A stretch of 64,000 nucleotides of DNA from Phycisphaerae bacterium (GCA_013360585.1 JABWBH010000015.1:1-64000), one strand, 5' to 3'; shown: positions 25,309-34,056, counted from the stretch's first letter. Translations and numbers: made by a program. Notes: a model not told the origin generated them from the letters alone.

Positions 25309-26898
25309 CTAACCCGGCCGACGATCCACCTGAACGCGCCCCCCAACGACCACCACCACCGGACGTGATGTCGCCGCAAAAGGCGCCCCGCTCCAGACAA
25401 TCACGTCCGCCCGCTTGCCCGCCTCGATCGTGCCGGTGTCGCCGTCAATCCCCAGCAGTTTCGCCGGCGTCGCCGTCACGCTGCGAACCACGTCGTCAAG
25501 CTCCGCCCCGAACCGCCGAGCGTACATCGCCTGCCTCGCCAACCCGTCCTCGTCACGCAGCTCCTGCGCGCTCAGCGCCGTCTCGATCCCCGCGTCCAGC
25601 AGCGCCTTGAACGTGTGCAGCCGGGCCCCCGCCGCCTCTCCCGACCAGCCCCGCCGCCCCGGCGCCTGCTCGTAGATCGGACCGAAAACGACCGGAACTC
25701 CGCGATCCTTTAACGCGCCAAGGCACTCGTACGCCTGCGTCCCTTCCTCAAGGGTGAAGGACAATCCCAGCTCGTCGCTCAGACGCAGCGCCGCCTCGAT
25801 GTCGTGCTGCATCCGCGCCTGAATCCGCAGCGGAATCTCGCCTTTCAACACGCCGATCAGGTAGGGCATCGCCTCCACCGGCGGCGCGTCCGCACCGTGT
25901 ATCCCCACGCCGTCAGCCCACCGCTGCGCGTCGTAAAACGCCTTCCGGAACACCCACGCCACGCCCATCCGGGTCGTCGGACGCCGCGTGTACATGCTCG
26001 CCGGGCCCCGAAAAGGCAACCGGTTCCCCGCTCCGACCCGGTAGGAATCCGAACCCATCACGGCCCGAACCGCCGACTCCGGTTTGACAACGCGCGACGC
26101 GGCATCCCCTCCAGTGCGAAGGATCGCGCCTCGCGAACTGATCACGGCGCCAGGGTCGCCGCCGACGTAGACCGTCGTGACGCCTTGCGACAACAACCGC
26201 GAAAAATCCGGCGCGTTCAAGTCGATCGCGTCCAGCGCCCGGGTGTGCGGAATCACCTCCGCCGCGTGCTCCGTCTGACTCAGCCCGACGCGCACTCCCG
26301 CCGCAGTCGTCAGCTCGTCGTGCATCAACGCCCCGCCGCACAAAAAGCAGGACGAGTGATCGTAGCCAGCCTCAACGTGCGCATCCGCGCTCAGGTAGCC
26401 GAATCCGGCGCCGGCGGTCACCGTCGCCGGATCCGCGGAATGAACGTGAGCATGAGTGTGATCGCCTGCGCCACCGTGTTCGCCTTTGTCTCCGCCTTCG
26501 ACTTCGACGTCGCTCGACGCCGCCGCGCTCCCGGGCGACGGCGCATGCCCCAGCGACAGCGTCGGCGTCGGCATCAGGTCATACGAATCCACCGCCGCGT
26601 TCGCGTCGATCAGACCCGGCGTGACGTTCGCGCCCGCGAGTTCGATGACCGTCGCGTCCGCCGGAATCTCCACGCCGGACCCCACCGCCGCGATCCGTCC
26701 TCCGCGGATGACGATAGCGCCGCCCTCGACCGTCCGCCCGTCGCCCAGGTGAATCACGGCCGCCTTGACGACCAGCGCCTTATCCGCGTCACCCTGCCCC
26801 GCGACGGGTGTCGTCGCTGCGGCAAGCAACGTCGCCGCCAGCAATCCACGCAACCCGCTCCGTCTTCGCGGCTTATTCCGTCTGCAATGCGGCGTCAT
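25309..26898 (-). CDS. Exported amidohydrolase-like protein A3 with His-rich loop
   Basis: 529 residues with a signal peptide (GLLAATLLAAATTPVAGQ). The barrel opening reads VTPGLIDANAAVDSYD, so there is no HxH. Shortly after, at about residues 135-155, lies a His-rich loop (GEHGGAGDHTHAHVHSAD) with five His in eleven residues, which could bind Zn, Ni or Cu by itself. The beta-8 Asp is also absent (ALSAQELRDED). GTIEAGKRADVIVWSGAPF closes the fold. The first 26 bases overlap the end of A2, consistent with coupling. Probably a non-canonical or non-catalytic member of the exported set. Confidence 0.83.
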   Translation of the reverse strand: MTPHCRRNKPRRRSGLRGLLAATLLAAATTPVAGQGDADKALVVKAAVIHLGDGRTVEGGAIVIRGGRIAAVGSGVEIPADATVIELAGANVTPGLIDANAAVDSYDLMPTPTLSLGHAPSPGSAAASSDVEVEGGDKGEHGGAGDHTHAHVHSADPATVTAGAGFGYLSADAHVEAGYDHSSCFLCGGALMHDELTTAAGVRVGLSQTEHAAEVIPHTRALDAIDLNAPDFSRLLSQGVTTVYVGGDPGAVISSRGAILRTGGDAASRVVKPESAVRAVMGSDSYRVGAGNRLPFRGPASMYTRRPTTRMGVAWVFRKAFYDAQRWADGVGIHGADAPPVEAMPYLIGVLKGEIPLRIQARMQHDIEAALRLSDELGLSFTLEEGTQAYECLGALKDRGVPVVFGPIYEQAPGRRGWSGEAAGARLHTFKALLDAGIETALSAQELRDEDGLARQAMYARRFGAELDDVVRSVTATPAKLLGIDGDTGTIEAGKRADVIVWSGAPFAATSRPVVVVVGGRVQVDRRPG

Positions 26899-28075
26899 AC
26901 ACTTTCACCCCCTTGACGTAGACCTCGAGCACGCGCGACTCCAACCGCAGAGGATCCCCGGAGAACACGACAAAATCCGCGTCCTTCCCCTTCTCAATTG
27001 ATCCGACGCGCTCCGCGACTCCCGCAACCTTCGCCGGATTGATCGTGATCGCCCGCCGCGCCGCCGACGCGTCCAGCCCGTAACGCACCGCCAGCGCCGC
27101 ACTGATCCGCAATGAATCCGCAGGCGCATAAGGCAAAGCGCCCGCGAACACGACTTCCTTCCCTCCCGCCGCCAGCAGCCCGGCGGTCCGGAGCACGCGC
27201 GGCGTCGTCGCAAACGTCATCGTGTCCAGCACAACCGGCCCCTCGAACGACGACATCCACGCCGATTCCGCTTCGACGTCCGTCGGCGTGTACGCCAGGC
27301 GCGCCTTGATTGGTGCGCCGCCCAGCAATCTTGCGGCAGCCGCCAGATCCTCCGCCGCTTCGCACATCATCAGAACGTCAAGCTGACCGCGCGCCGCCGC
27401 GCGCATCCGCGCCGGTCCCTCTCCGCGCTTCCCTTGAGACAGCGCCGACTCCAGCAGCGTCACCGCCCCGATCCGTGAGGTCGGCTCACGGTCGAACTCA
27501 AGCACCGACTGTCCCAACGTCATCACCAGCGGACCGTCCTCGCGCAGCCACTCCGCTTCCCCGCCGGCGCCGATCCTCACCGCCTGCGCCGCCCCCCCCA
27601 CGACGTTGTTCCCCGCCGGAACGATCAACGCCGCTGTCACGCCCGTGCGCAGCGCCGACGCGAAATCACGATGCCGCACGTCGATCGCCTCTCGGAGACT
27701 CAACTCCGGAGCGATCGCCACCGATCGTTCAACATGACGCCCCAGCGAGGCCACCCCCAACGCTGAGCGCGCATCAATGAGGCCCGGGCAAAGAACCGCG
27801 CCGGAATGATTCACAACGCCGTCAGCCGCCGGAGCCGATGCCGCTGCGCTGATCTCGCGAAAACGCCCGCCTTCGACGACCACCGTGCTGGCGCCGCCGA
27901 TCGACCCGTCCGGAAGAACAACTCCTCCGGCGGCAATCGTCACGCGATCCGCACCGTGCGCCGCAATGCACGACACACCCGCCGTCAAACACGCTGCGAC
28001 GATCCGACTCCCGCCCCGGGACGTTCGCAGCATCCGCCTGCCCTGCCTCCGCATGCGCCGATCGTCGAGCCTCAT
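26873..28075 (-). CDS. Exported amidohydrolase-like protein A2
   Basis: 400 residues, the most compact member. Several in-frame ATGs occur in the first 15 residues (MRLDDRRMRRQGRRM), and the signal peptide runs through VAACLTAGVSCIAAHG. The barrel opening reads CPGLIDARSALGV, lacking HxH. There is no coiled or Pro-rich insertion. GSIEKGKDADFVVFSGDPLR is kept near the C-terminus. The expected beta-8 Asp region reads FAGALPYAPADS, so metal ligands seem lost. The start overlaps the A1 stop by four bases (ATGA). Confidence 0.83.
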   Translation of the reverse strand: MRLDDRRMRRQGRRMLRTSRGGSRIVAACLTAGVSCIAAHGADRVTIAAGGVVLPDGSIGGASTVVVEGGRFREISAAASAPAADGVVNHSGAVLCPGLIDARSALGVASLGRHVERSVAIAPELSLREAIDVRHRDFASALRTGVTAALIVPAGNNVVGGAAQAVRIGAGGEAEWLREDGPLVMTLGQSVLEFDREPTSRIGAVTLLESALSQGKRGEGPARMRAAARGQLDVLMMCEAAEDLAAAARLLGGAPIKARLAYTPTDVEAESAWMSSFEGPVVLDTMTFATTPRVLRTAGLLAAGGKEVVFAGALPYAPADSLRISAALAVRYGLDASAARRAITINPAKVAGVAERVGSIEKGKDADFVVFSGDPLRLESRVLEVYVKGVKVYDAALQTE

Positions 28076-29727
28076 TTGTCCGCCTTCACCTCGTAAACCA
28101 CCTTGCCGCCCGCGTACACCCGCTCGACCACCGAAGACGGATCGTGCGGGTCTCCCGACCAGATAACCAGGTCCGCCCGCGCGCCGCGAGCCACGCGACC
28201 GGCGCCCTCCAGCCCGAGAAGCCGCGCCGCACGCGTCGTCACCAGTTCAAGCGGCGACGCCCCGCTCTCTTCAAGCGCCCCGGCCGTCAACTGCGCGTTC
28301 GCCAGAACAAAACGAGACTCCTGCACGCCCCCGCCGCTGCCGACCGCCCAACGCACGCCCACCTTCGACAGCCGCGCCGCGCTCGTCGCCACGTGACGCC
28401 GAAACTCGTTATCCGCCCGAAGCTCCGGGCGTTGCGCCGGACCGAGCACCACCGGCGCCTTCGCCTTCGCGATTTCGTCCGCGACCAGGTAAGCCTCCGT
28501 CGCCCCCTCCAGAATCAGATCAAGATTGAATTCCTGCGCCAGCTCCAGCGCGTTGAGAATGTCCTCGCTGCGGTGCGCCTCGATCCGAACCGGAAGCTTC
28601 CGATCCAGCGCCTTCAGGAGAACTTCCTTGCCCCGATCCGGTTTCGGCTCCGCGGGCTTCTTGATCTCCTCTTCTTTCTTGGCGTCCCCCGCCGCACCTG
28701 GCGCCGGAGGCGCGTCCGCGAACATCGCCTCGTCCCCGGACATAAGACTGCGGAACAGGTCCGCCGGATCGTCCGACGGAGCTTCGCCAGCGGTATCCTC
28801 AGATGCGCCCGTGGCGCCGTCCGCGCCGCCGGGCGACGGCCGAGGCGGTCCGGGGCGGGGACCGGGGCGCGGACCTTCGGGCTTCGGGGCGTCCGGTTTC
28901 GGCTCAGCGGGCTTCTCGTCCTTCTTATCCGGAGGCTTCGGATCCGCCTCCTTCTTTTCGCCTCCGGATTTCGCTTTTTCCGCTTCTTCCTTCGCCTTCT
29001 TTTCGGCGCGTTCCTTGATTTTCTTCTCGTATTCCTCGAGGTCCGCCTTGTAATCCTCAAGAGATTTGCGGTACTCCAGCGCCTCGCGGAGCTGACGGCG
29101 CAGGTTGTTGAACGTGTTGATCCGAGCAAGCGCGGATTGCCCAGACCCGAGGTTGACGTGCAGTGCGACGTCTTCCTTGATCGCCGACCCGGCTCGACCG
29201 GACTCCGGGCGCCCGAGTGAGAAGATCGCGCTCGTCCCGAGCACGCCGACCGGTCCGCGCGGTGCGACGTACACCGTCGTCACGCCGTTGCGCAGCGCGT
29301 CCTGGAACACGTCCGCCGCGTAGGCGTCCCACCCGTCGGCCGCCTTCGACAGCGCGTTGGCGGCGCCACCGCCCGAGATGATTCCCAGTCCGCTGTAAAC
29401 GTCGATGAAACCAGGCGTGACCGTCTTTCCGGTCGCATCGAAGGACTTGCCCAGAATCCCCGCTTTGACATCCGCGCCCACGTCGCCGATCCGGTCGCCG
29501 CGGATTGAAATCCCGCCCTTCTCAATGACGCGACCGTCTCCGGTCAGAATCCGCGCATGTTCGATCGTCTCGCCGCCACCTAACCCGAACAACTGCCCCT
29601 GCACCGGAACCGTCGTCGAAGCGACAATCAACAAGATGACGAAGCAATACGGGGTAGGCAGGCGCCCTGAACGAGAATTCGTCTCACGCCTCAAACGCAG
29701 TGCGCGACGCAGTTGCTTGAACGTCAC
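28072..29727 (-). CDS. Exported amidohydrolase-like protein A1 (first of the operon)
   Basis: 551 residues from a GTG start with ribosome site GGAGGG. A signal peptide (PYCFVILLIVASTTVPVQGQ) is followed by the beta sandwich and a barrel opening TPGFIDVYSGLGI, without HxH. Residues about 222-350 are a Lys/Glu coiled coil that becomes Pro-rich (EEAEKAKSGGEKKEADPKPPDKKDEKPAEPKPDAPKPEGPRPGPRPG). After it, PVRIEAHRSEDILNALELAQEFNLDLILEGATEAY is the classic beta-5 block of imidazolonepropionase-like proteins, with its His. The closing signature is degenerate (GRVARGARADLVIWSGDPHD). It heads the eight-gene run. Confidence 0.85.
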   Translation of the reverse strand: MTFKQLRRALRLRRETNSRSGRLPTPYCFVILLIVASTTVPVQGQLFGLGGGETIEHARILTGDGRVIEKGGISIRGDRIGDVGADVKAGILGKSFDATGKTVTPGFIDVYSGLGIISGGGAANALSKAADGWDAYAADVFQDALRNGVTTVYVAPRGPVGVLGTSAIFSLGRPESGRAGSAIKEDVALHVNLGSGQSALARINTFNNLRRQLREALEYRKSLEDYKADLEEYEKKIKERAEKKAKEEAEKAKSGGEKKEADPKPPDKKDEKPAEPKPDAPKPEGPRPGPRPGPPRPSPGGADGATGASEDTAGEAPSDDPADLFRSLMSGDEAMFADAPPAPGAAGDAKKEEEIKKPAEPKPDRGKEVLLKALDRKLPVRIEAHRSEDILNALELAQEFNLDLILEGATEAYLVADEIAKAKAPVVLGPAQRPELRADNEFRRHVATSAARLSKVGVRWAVGSGGGVQESRFVLANAQLTAGALEESGASPLELVTTRAARLLGLEGAGRVARGARADLVIWSGDPHDPSSVVERVYAGGKVVYEVKADK

Positions 29728-29757
29728 TGGCGATCCCTCCTCTGGACGACCTCAACC

Positions 29758-29786
29758 GGAGTATCAGAAACCCTCCATCGCGTCAA
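29758..29786 (-). promoter_or_regulatory. Candidate promoter of the amidohydrolase operon
   Basis: On the minus strand a TTGACG -35 box (29786-29781) is followed after 17 bases by TACTCC (29763-29758), preceded by TG as in an extended -10. It lies 30 bases before the GTG start of A1. The -35 is strong and the -10 is weak. Confidence 0.35.
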
Positions 29787-30106
29787 AGCAATTCCGGCGG
29801 AGTTCGCCGCCCCGGGACAAACTTTTACAGCCCTCCCGGCATTCCCCTCCTTGTCCGGATTGCGCGGCTTATCATCGCGACGAGTTGCCCGTCCGCATGA
29901 GAATCGGACTCCTTCCTCCCCGCGCACGCGCCGTCGCCGTCGCAAGTCGCGGATTCAAAAAGGTTCATGCACGGGTCGGCTCGCACCGACTCACTTGAGG
30001 GGATCGCATCAGAACTCCGCGACGCCGATCCGCAAGGGCGGTCCCACCCGCCGTCGCAGGAGTCGGAAACCCGCGCGTGCCGCGCGGTTTCTTCCGGTTT
30101 TTCGGG

Positions 30107-30134
30107 TTGATTCGTCGCAGCGCTTGCCTAACAT
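30107..30134 (+). promoter_or_regulatory. Candidate promoter of the kelch lipoprotein gene
   Basis: TTGATT (30107-30112), 16 bases, TAACAT (30129-30134), about 79 bases before the ATG. Both boxes are moderate matches. Confidence 0.3.
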
Positions 30135-30212
30135 TGACGTAGAGAGGCCGCGATCCGGGGGCGTCCGGCGCGGAGGGTTGCGCATCATCCGTAACCGTAA
30201 GGGAGAAGAGAC

Positions 30213-31679
30213 ATGAACCTGCCTGAAATCCGCGTCACGCGCGATGCAAGTGTCACGTTATCGGCACTCCTCTGCGGAGTCCTTCTCGGTTGCACGCCGA
30301 ATATCGACGATCTGGTGGCCGCCGCCGTCGACGAGGCGCTGGCCGGACGCCCCGTCCCCGGCGGCGAGGACGGCGCTCCCGGCGCTGCGGGACGCAACTG
30401 CTGGGATCTCGACGCCGACGGCGAGAACGACCCCGAGGAAGACCTTAACGGCGACGGGAGCTTCAACGCCCTCGACTGCACCGGCCAGTCCGGTCCGCCC
30501 GGCGAAGATGGCGCGGACGGCGAAGATGGCGCGCCGGGATCGCCCGGCGTTGCCTGCTGGGATCTCAACGCCGACGGCGTCGCCCAGCTCGACGCCGAAG
30601 ACACCAACGAGGACGGGGTGGTCGATGTGTTCGACTGCCGCGGCGACACCGGACCGGGCGGCTCCAGCGGCGAACCAGGCGCGGACTTCCCCGCAGGCAG
30701 CATCCTGGTGACCGACTCTGCGACCCCGCCCGCCGGGTTCGCCTACACCGGCCTGAGTCTTTCCGAAGGCGGAGGCTGGGACGCCCGCGCGGCCCTGCCG
30801 CAAGGGCTTCAGACGGCTTCCGCCGCTGCTGCAATGAACGACCGCGTCTACGTCTTCGGCGGTTACGCCGGCGGCGGCAACAACGGATTCCTCAATACCG
30901 TGTACGAGTTCAACCCCGGCAATAACACCTGGTCCCCCCGCGCGCCGATGCCCACGCCGCGTGCCGAGAGCGCGGCCGTGGCGCTCGACGGGCTTATTTA
31001 TGTGATCGGCGGGTACAACGGCGTCTCCGCCGCTCTCGCTGTCGTTGAGGTGTACGATCCGGTCGCCGATGCGTGGTCGGCGGGGACGCCGCTCCAGACT
31101 CCGCGAGACTACCCCGCCGCGGCCGTCCTCGACGGTGCAATTCACGTCTTCGGCGGCTGGGACGGACTTGCTTACTCAAAGACGCTTGAGGCGTATGACC
31201 CGGTCGCGGGAACCTGGTCCTTCAAAGCGCCGATGTCCGTCGCCCGTTACGGCGCGGGCGCCGCCGTGCTCGACGGAAAGCTGTATGCGCTCGGCGGATA
31301 TTCCGGCGCTTCCGATGAGCGGACCGTCGAGGTCTACGACCCGGGCGCCAACACCTGGACCTCGCGCTCGTGGATGCACGCACCGCGCGAGGGGATGGGC
31401 GTCGTCGTCAGCAACGGGCGCATCTATGTCGTCGGCGGGTTCAGCGACGTCGGCGGGGTCGTCCGCATCCTTGACAGCGTTGAGGAATATGACCCGATCG
31501 CCGAACTCTGGACGCCGTCCACGCCGCTGCGCACCCCGCGCGCCAATCTTGCCTCGGCGGCGACTTCCGAGGGTCTTTACATCTGCGGCGGGACCGACCG
31601 CTTCCCGGGCACGACTTATCTTTCCCGCGTGGAGGTGTTCACGCCGCCGACCATCTTGTATCTGCATGAGAAGCAGTAG
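30213..31679 (+). CDS. Collagen-like and kelch-repeat lipoprotein
   Basis: 488 residues. The signal peptide ends in the lipobox LLGC. Next come two short collagen-like Gly-x-y runs (GGEDGAPGAAGRN; GQSGPPGEDGADGEDGAPGSPG). They alternate with two Asp-rich calcium-loop-like blocks framed by Cys (CWDLDADGENDPEEDLNGDGSFNALDC and CWDLNADGVAQLDAEDTNEDGVVDVFDC). Residues about 190-485 are six kelch repeats, each with a Gly-Gly strand (VYVFGGY, IYVIGGY, IHVFGGW, LYALGGY, IYVVGGF, LYICGG) and a YDPxxxxW turn. This fits one six-bladed propeller. Likely a surface binding protein; ligand unknown. Confidence 0.88.
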   Translation: MNLPEIRVTRDASVTLSALLCGVLLGCTPNIDDLVAAAVDEALAGRPVPGGEDGAPGAAGRNCWDLDADGENDPEEDLNGDGSFNALDCTGQSGPPGEDGADGEDGAPGSPGVACWDLNADGVAQLDAEDTNEDGVVDVFDCRGDTGPGGSSGEPGADFPAGSILVTDSATPPAGFAYTGLSLSEGGGWDARAALPQGLQTASAAAAMNDRVYVFGGYAGGGNNGFLNTVYEFNPGNNTWSPRAPMPTPRAESAAVALDGLIYVIGGYNGVSAALAVVEVYDPVADAWSAGTPLQTPRDYPAAAVLDGAIHVFGGWDGLAYSKTLEAYDPVAGTWSFKAPMSVARYGAGAAVLDGKLYALGGYSGASDERTVEVYDPGANTWTSRSWMHAPREGMGVVVSNGRIYVVGGFSDVGGVVRILDSVEEYDPIAELWTPSTPLRTPRANLASAATSEGLYICGGTDRFPGTTYLSRVEVFTPPTILYLHEKQ

Positions 31680-31716
31680 GCGCTTCCGGTCAGATGCACC
31701 GTGGAAGACCGAGAAA

Positions 31717-31743
31717 GGGGCGTCCGAGCTTTTTCGGCGCCCC
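31717..31743 (-). terminator. Terminator between converging genes
   Basis: A stem GGGGCG/CGCCCC is extended by CCGA/TCGG with one bulged base. On the minus strand it is followed by TTTCTC. It lies just past the stop of the minus-strand gene at 31749 and between it and the kelch gene. Confidence 0.5.
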
Positions 31744-31748
31744 ACCGC

Positions 31749-32705
31749 TCATTGTCGCGGGCAATTGCACCCCGTGTACTTCGCGTCAGCCGTGCATTCC
31801 CCGATCAACCAGCCGTTGTCCTTGTCGGTCCAGCACGCCTGCCAGATCACGACCCAGCTTTCGCTCGGGCAGTCCCCGACTCCGTTACAGACGCGCCCCA
31901 TGAAATCGCACAACCGCGCGCCCTTTTTCATGGTGCATAGCGCCTTGTCGCATCGGCCCCACCAGACCTCTCCATCCGCGGTCAGCTCGATCTCGCACCA
32001 CTGCCCGGAGGGCGATCCGCAGGCAAAGACCCGCTGGGCCGGAAAACAACCCGAGGGAGTCAGCAGGGCGACGTCAAGGTCGTGGACCCAGCCCGGGCTG
32101 ACCAGTCGGGCTTCGTTGCCGATCACCGGCACGTCAAATGCGACCCCCGTCTCCCCGCGCGGCCAAGTCACGCCGATCCGAACCGAATCCCCGTCGTGCG
32201 AATGATCCCGGAAATGAACGATCACGTTCAGCGCTGCTTCACCGTCGCACCACGTAACGTAGCCGAGGATATCGTCGCACTGAATCGGCGGAAAACCCGC
32301 GCAGAACGACTGATGATGGCTGCCGCAGGCCGTCACGATCAACGTGCCGCCGTCCACGTTGGCGAATTTCGCTTTCCATCGGCCGCGCGCGTTGGAGGAA
32401 ACGATCCGCGAGCGCGACTGCAACGAAACCTCGAACGTATCTCCCGGAGTCGGATCGCTCCCTTTGACGACGACGTCGCAGTCCCGGTCGCCGTCGCGGT
32501 CGGTGACTTTCACCCGGCTGATCACCGCGTCACACGGTTGCGCCGCGACGAGGCTCGGCGCCACAAGAGCGATCCCGATGCCCAGGATGGTCCGGACACG
32601 CCATCCTGGATCAGATCCCCGACCCTCCGGAGTGAACCCGGACGGCGAATTCGATGAAGATACGCCGTCGCGCCCTGATCGTTTGTCCTCGGTTTCTACG
32701 TTCAT
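31749..32705 (-). CDS. Cys-rich exported hypothetical protein
   Basis: 318 residues from ATG 32705; the track's start at 32753 is the alternative. An unusually long N-region precedes the hydrophobic signal segment (TILGIGIALVAPSLVAAQ). The mature protein has about eighteen Cys, often near Trp (CDGEAALNV, WWGRCDKALC, WQACWTDKDNGW, YTGCNCPRQ), so several disulfides are likely. It begins with a beta-sandwich-like stretch containing DRDGDRDCDVVVKG. No known family is recognised. It converges with the kelch lipoprotein gene and has its own terminator. Confidence 0.7.
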   Translation of the reverse strand: MNVETEDKRSGRDGVSSSNSPSGFTPEGRGSDPGWRVRTILGIGIALVAPSLVAAQPCDAVISRVKVTDRDGDRDCDVVVKGSDPTPGDTFEVSLQSRSRIVSSNARGRWKAKFANVDGGTLIVTACGSHHQSFCAGFPPIQCDDILGYVTWCDGEAALNVIVHFRDHSHDGDSVRIGVTWPRGETGVAFDVPVIGNEARLVSPGWVHDLDVALLTPSGCFPAQRVFACGSPSGQWCEIELTADGEVWWGRCDKALCTMKKGARLCDFMGRVCNGVGDCPSESWVVIWQACWTDKDNGWLIGECTADAKYTGCNCPRQ

Positions 32706-33136
32706 GTCTCTGTCTCCCTGGAAGGACTCGCCTTGACACTGAAGCGGGCGCAAAGACCGTCAAATACGCCTCGCGACTCTCACAGCGAATATGAGACTGC
32801 CCGGCGTGAGGCTTGGGAGATCGGGCGGTTCAGGACAGTAACGAGTTTTGGCGCCGTCTCGTGGACGGTTCATGCACAATGCGCCGCCCACCCCAACAGC
32901 CGCAATGTGGACGAAATTATACTGCCGTCGCGATCCCTGAATCAAGCTTTTTTCGACGAGGAGCCGTCCGCAGGGGTGTCCAGGGGCTTCGCGACGTGCC
33001 AGGCACGCCGTCCAGCCTGTTTCAGCCCGCCCGCACTCGATCGATGCGGCACCGATCCGGGAAGTTCAATCGCGCCTTGGCCGGGTTTGGCGCGAGGCGG
33101 ATCCCCCGCGATCGGACGCCGCGGCCCACCCCGAAC
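32706..33136. other. Intergenic stretch with no convincing gene
   Basis: About 430 bases. ORFs on both strands are short, Arg-rich and without ribosome sites. The sequence becomes less GC-rich near 32870-32960. It should hold the promoter of the Cys-rich exported gene and the 3' end of the scpB transcript. Confidence 0.35.
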
Positions 33137-33715
33137 CTACTCCTGCGGCGGGCGCAGCGCCTCGACGCTCGGAAGATCCTTCAACGACGACAGTCCGAAC
33201 GTCTCGAGAAACTTCGTCGTCGTCCCGTAAAGCAGGGGGCGACCGAGTTCCTCCGCGCGACCGACGATCTTCACGAGGTTCATCTCCCGCAGTCGCGCCA
33301 AGACTTCGCCGGAGCTGACGCCGCGGATCGAATCCACCTGCGCCCGCATCGCCGGCTGCTTGTACGCCACCACCGCCAGCGTCTCCAGCGCCGCCGGCGA
33401 CAGCCGCATGTCGCGGCGCACCGCGACAAGCTGCGACACCCAGCGGTCGAACGTCGGGAGGGTCATCATCTGATACCCCCGGGCGATCGCCTCGATCCGG
33501 AACGCGGCGCCGGACTGCTCGTATTTGCGGTTCAGAGCCTCGACGCACTCGCGGACCGACTCCGCCGACGCCTCGACGATCTGCGCAATCCGCGACGCCG
33601 GGACGGGCCGGTCGGACGCAAAGAGCAGCGCCTCCACGACGGTCTGAACGTCCACCGCCGGCGCCTCCGGGACTCCGCCTGTTTCCGCCGTATCCGCAGT
33701 GATAGCCTGTGTCAT
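33137..33715 (-). CDS. scpB: Segregation and condensation protein B
   Basis: 192 residues, a usual length. ScpB binds ScpA and SMC to form the chromosome-condensing complex. Two winged-helix units are recognisable: VVEALLFASDRPVPASRIAQIV at the N-terminus and LSPAALETLAVVAYKQPAMRAQVDSIRGVSSGEVLARLREMNLVKIVGRAEELGRPLLYGTTTKFLETFGLSSLKDLP, the family's best-conserved block. The track's start at 33886 is too long; ATG 33715 (MTQAITADTAETGG) is preferred. scpA is not in the window. Confidence 0.93.
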   Translation of the reverse strand: MTQAITADTAETGGVPEAPAVDVQTVVEALLFASDRPVPASRIAQIVEASAESVRECVEALNRKYEQSGAAFRIEAIARGYQMMTLPTFDRWVSQLVAVRRDMRLSPAALETLAVVAYKQPAMRAQVDSIRGVSSGEVLARLREMNLVKIVGRAEELGRPLLYGTTTKFLETFGLSSLKDLPSVEALRPPQE

Positions 33716-34056
33716 CGCCGAGCATCTTACCGGACGCCTTCCGTCAATTCGAGTCGCCGGATGAACCTGCCCGGTCTCCTCATTTCCGAGTGTCCGCGTC
33801 CGCCAGGTCCGCCCCCTTTTGACACTCGTCCGGTATTCACCCCGCAGCTCCGGTCCGCGCGGCGGCAGGTCGGGCAGGCTCCGCATTTTCCCGCCGAAGA
33901 TAAGCGGGTTTCTTAAGCTGTTTTTGTCGATATCCGGGAGTCGGAGTGCTCAGGGCCCGTGCCGGGACGGCGTCGGTCCCGCGTGCATTCCCGCGGCTGC
34001 CGCCGACGGATCGCCGCAACCCGGGATCGGCCAACCGGTGCGCCGGGTCGGTCACG
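33716..34056. other. Intergenic region between scpB and the PilZ-REC-Hpt gene
   Basis: 341 bases between divergent genes. Frames open on both sides are Arg/Pro-rich extensions, unlikely to be translated. A T-run (GCTGTTTTTGTCGATATCC) near 33920 is the only A/T-rich patch; no box pair is convincing. Confidence 0.3.

Larger units (their letters stand above)
29728..30212. other. Divergent intergenic region between the operon and the kelch gene
   Basis: 485 bases without a convincing gene. It holds the candidate promoters of both divergent transcripts (29758-29786 minus, 30107-30134 plus). No operator-like repeat was recognised. Confidence 0.45.

Noticed and set aside
19201-25368. Long plus-strand ORFs under A4 to A7 (for example 19201..20499, 20793..22025, 23848..25368)
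   Set aside because: All are antisense to recognisable exported proteins and show low-complexity Arg/His-rich translations without motifs or ribosome sites.
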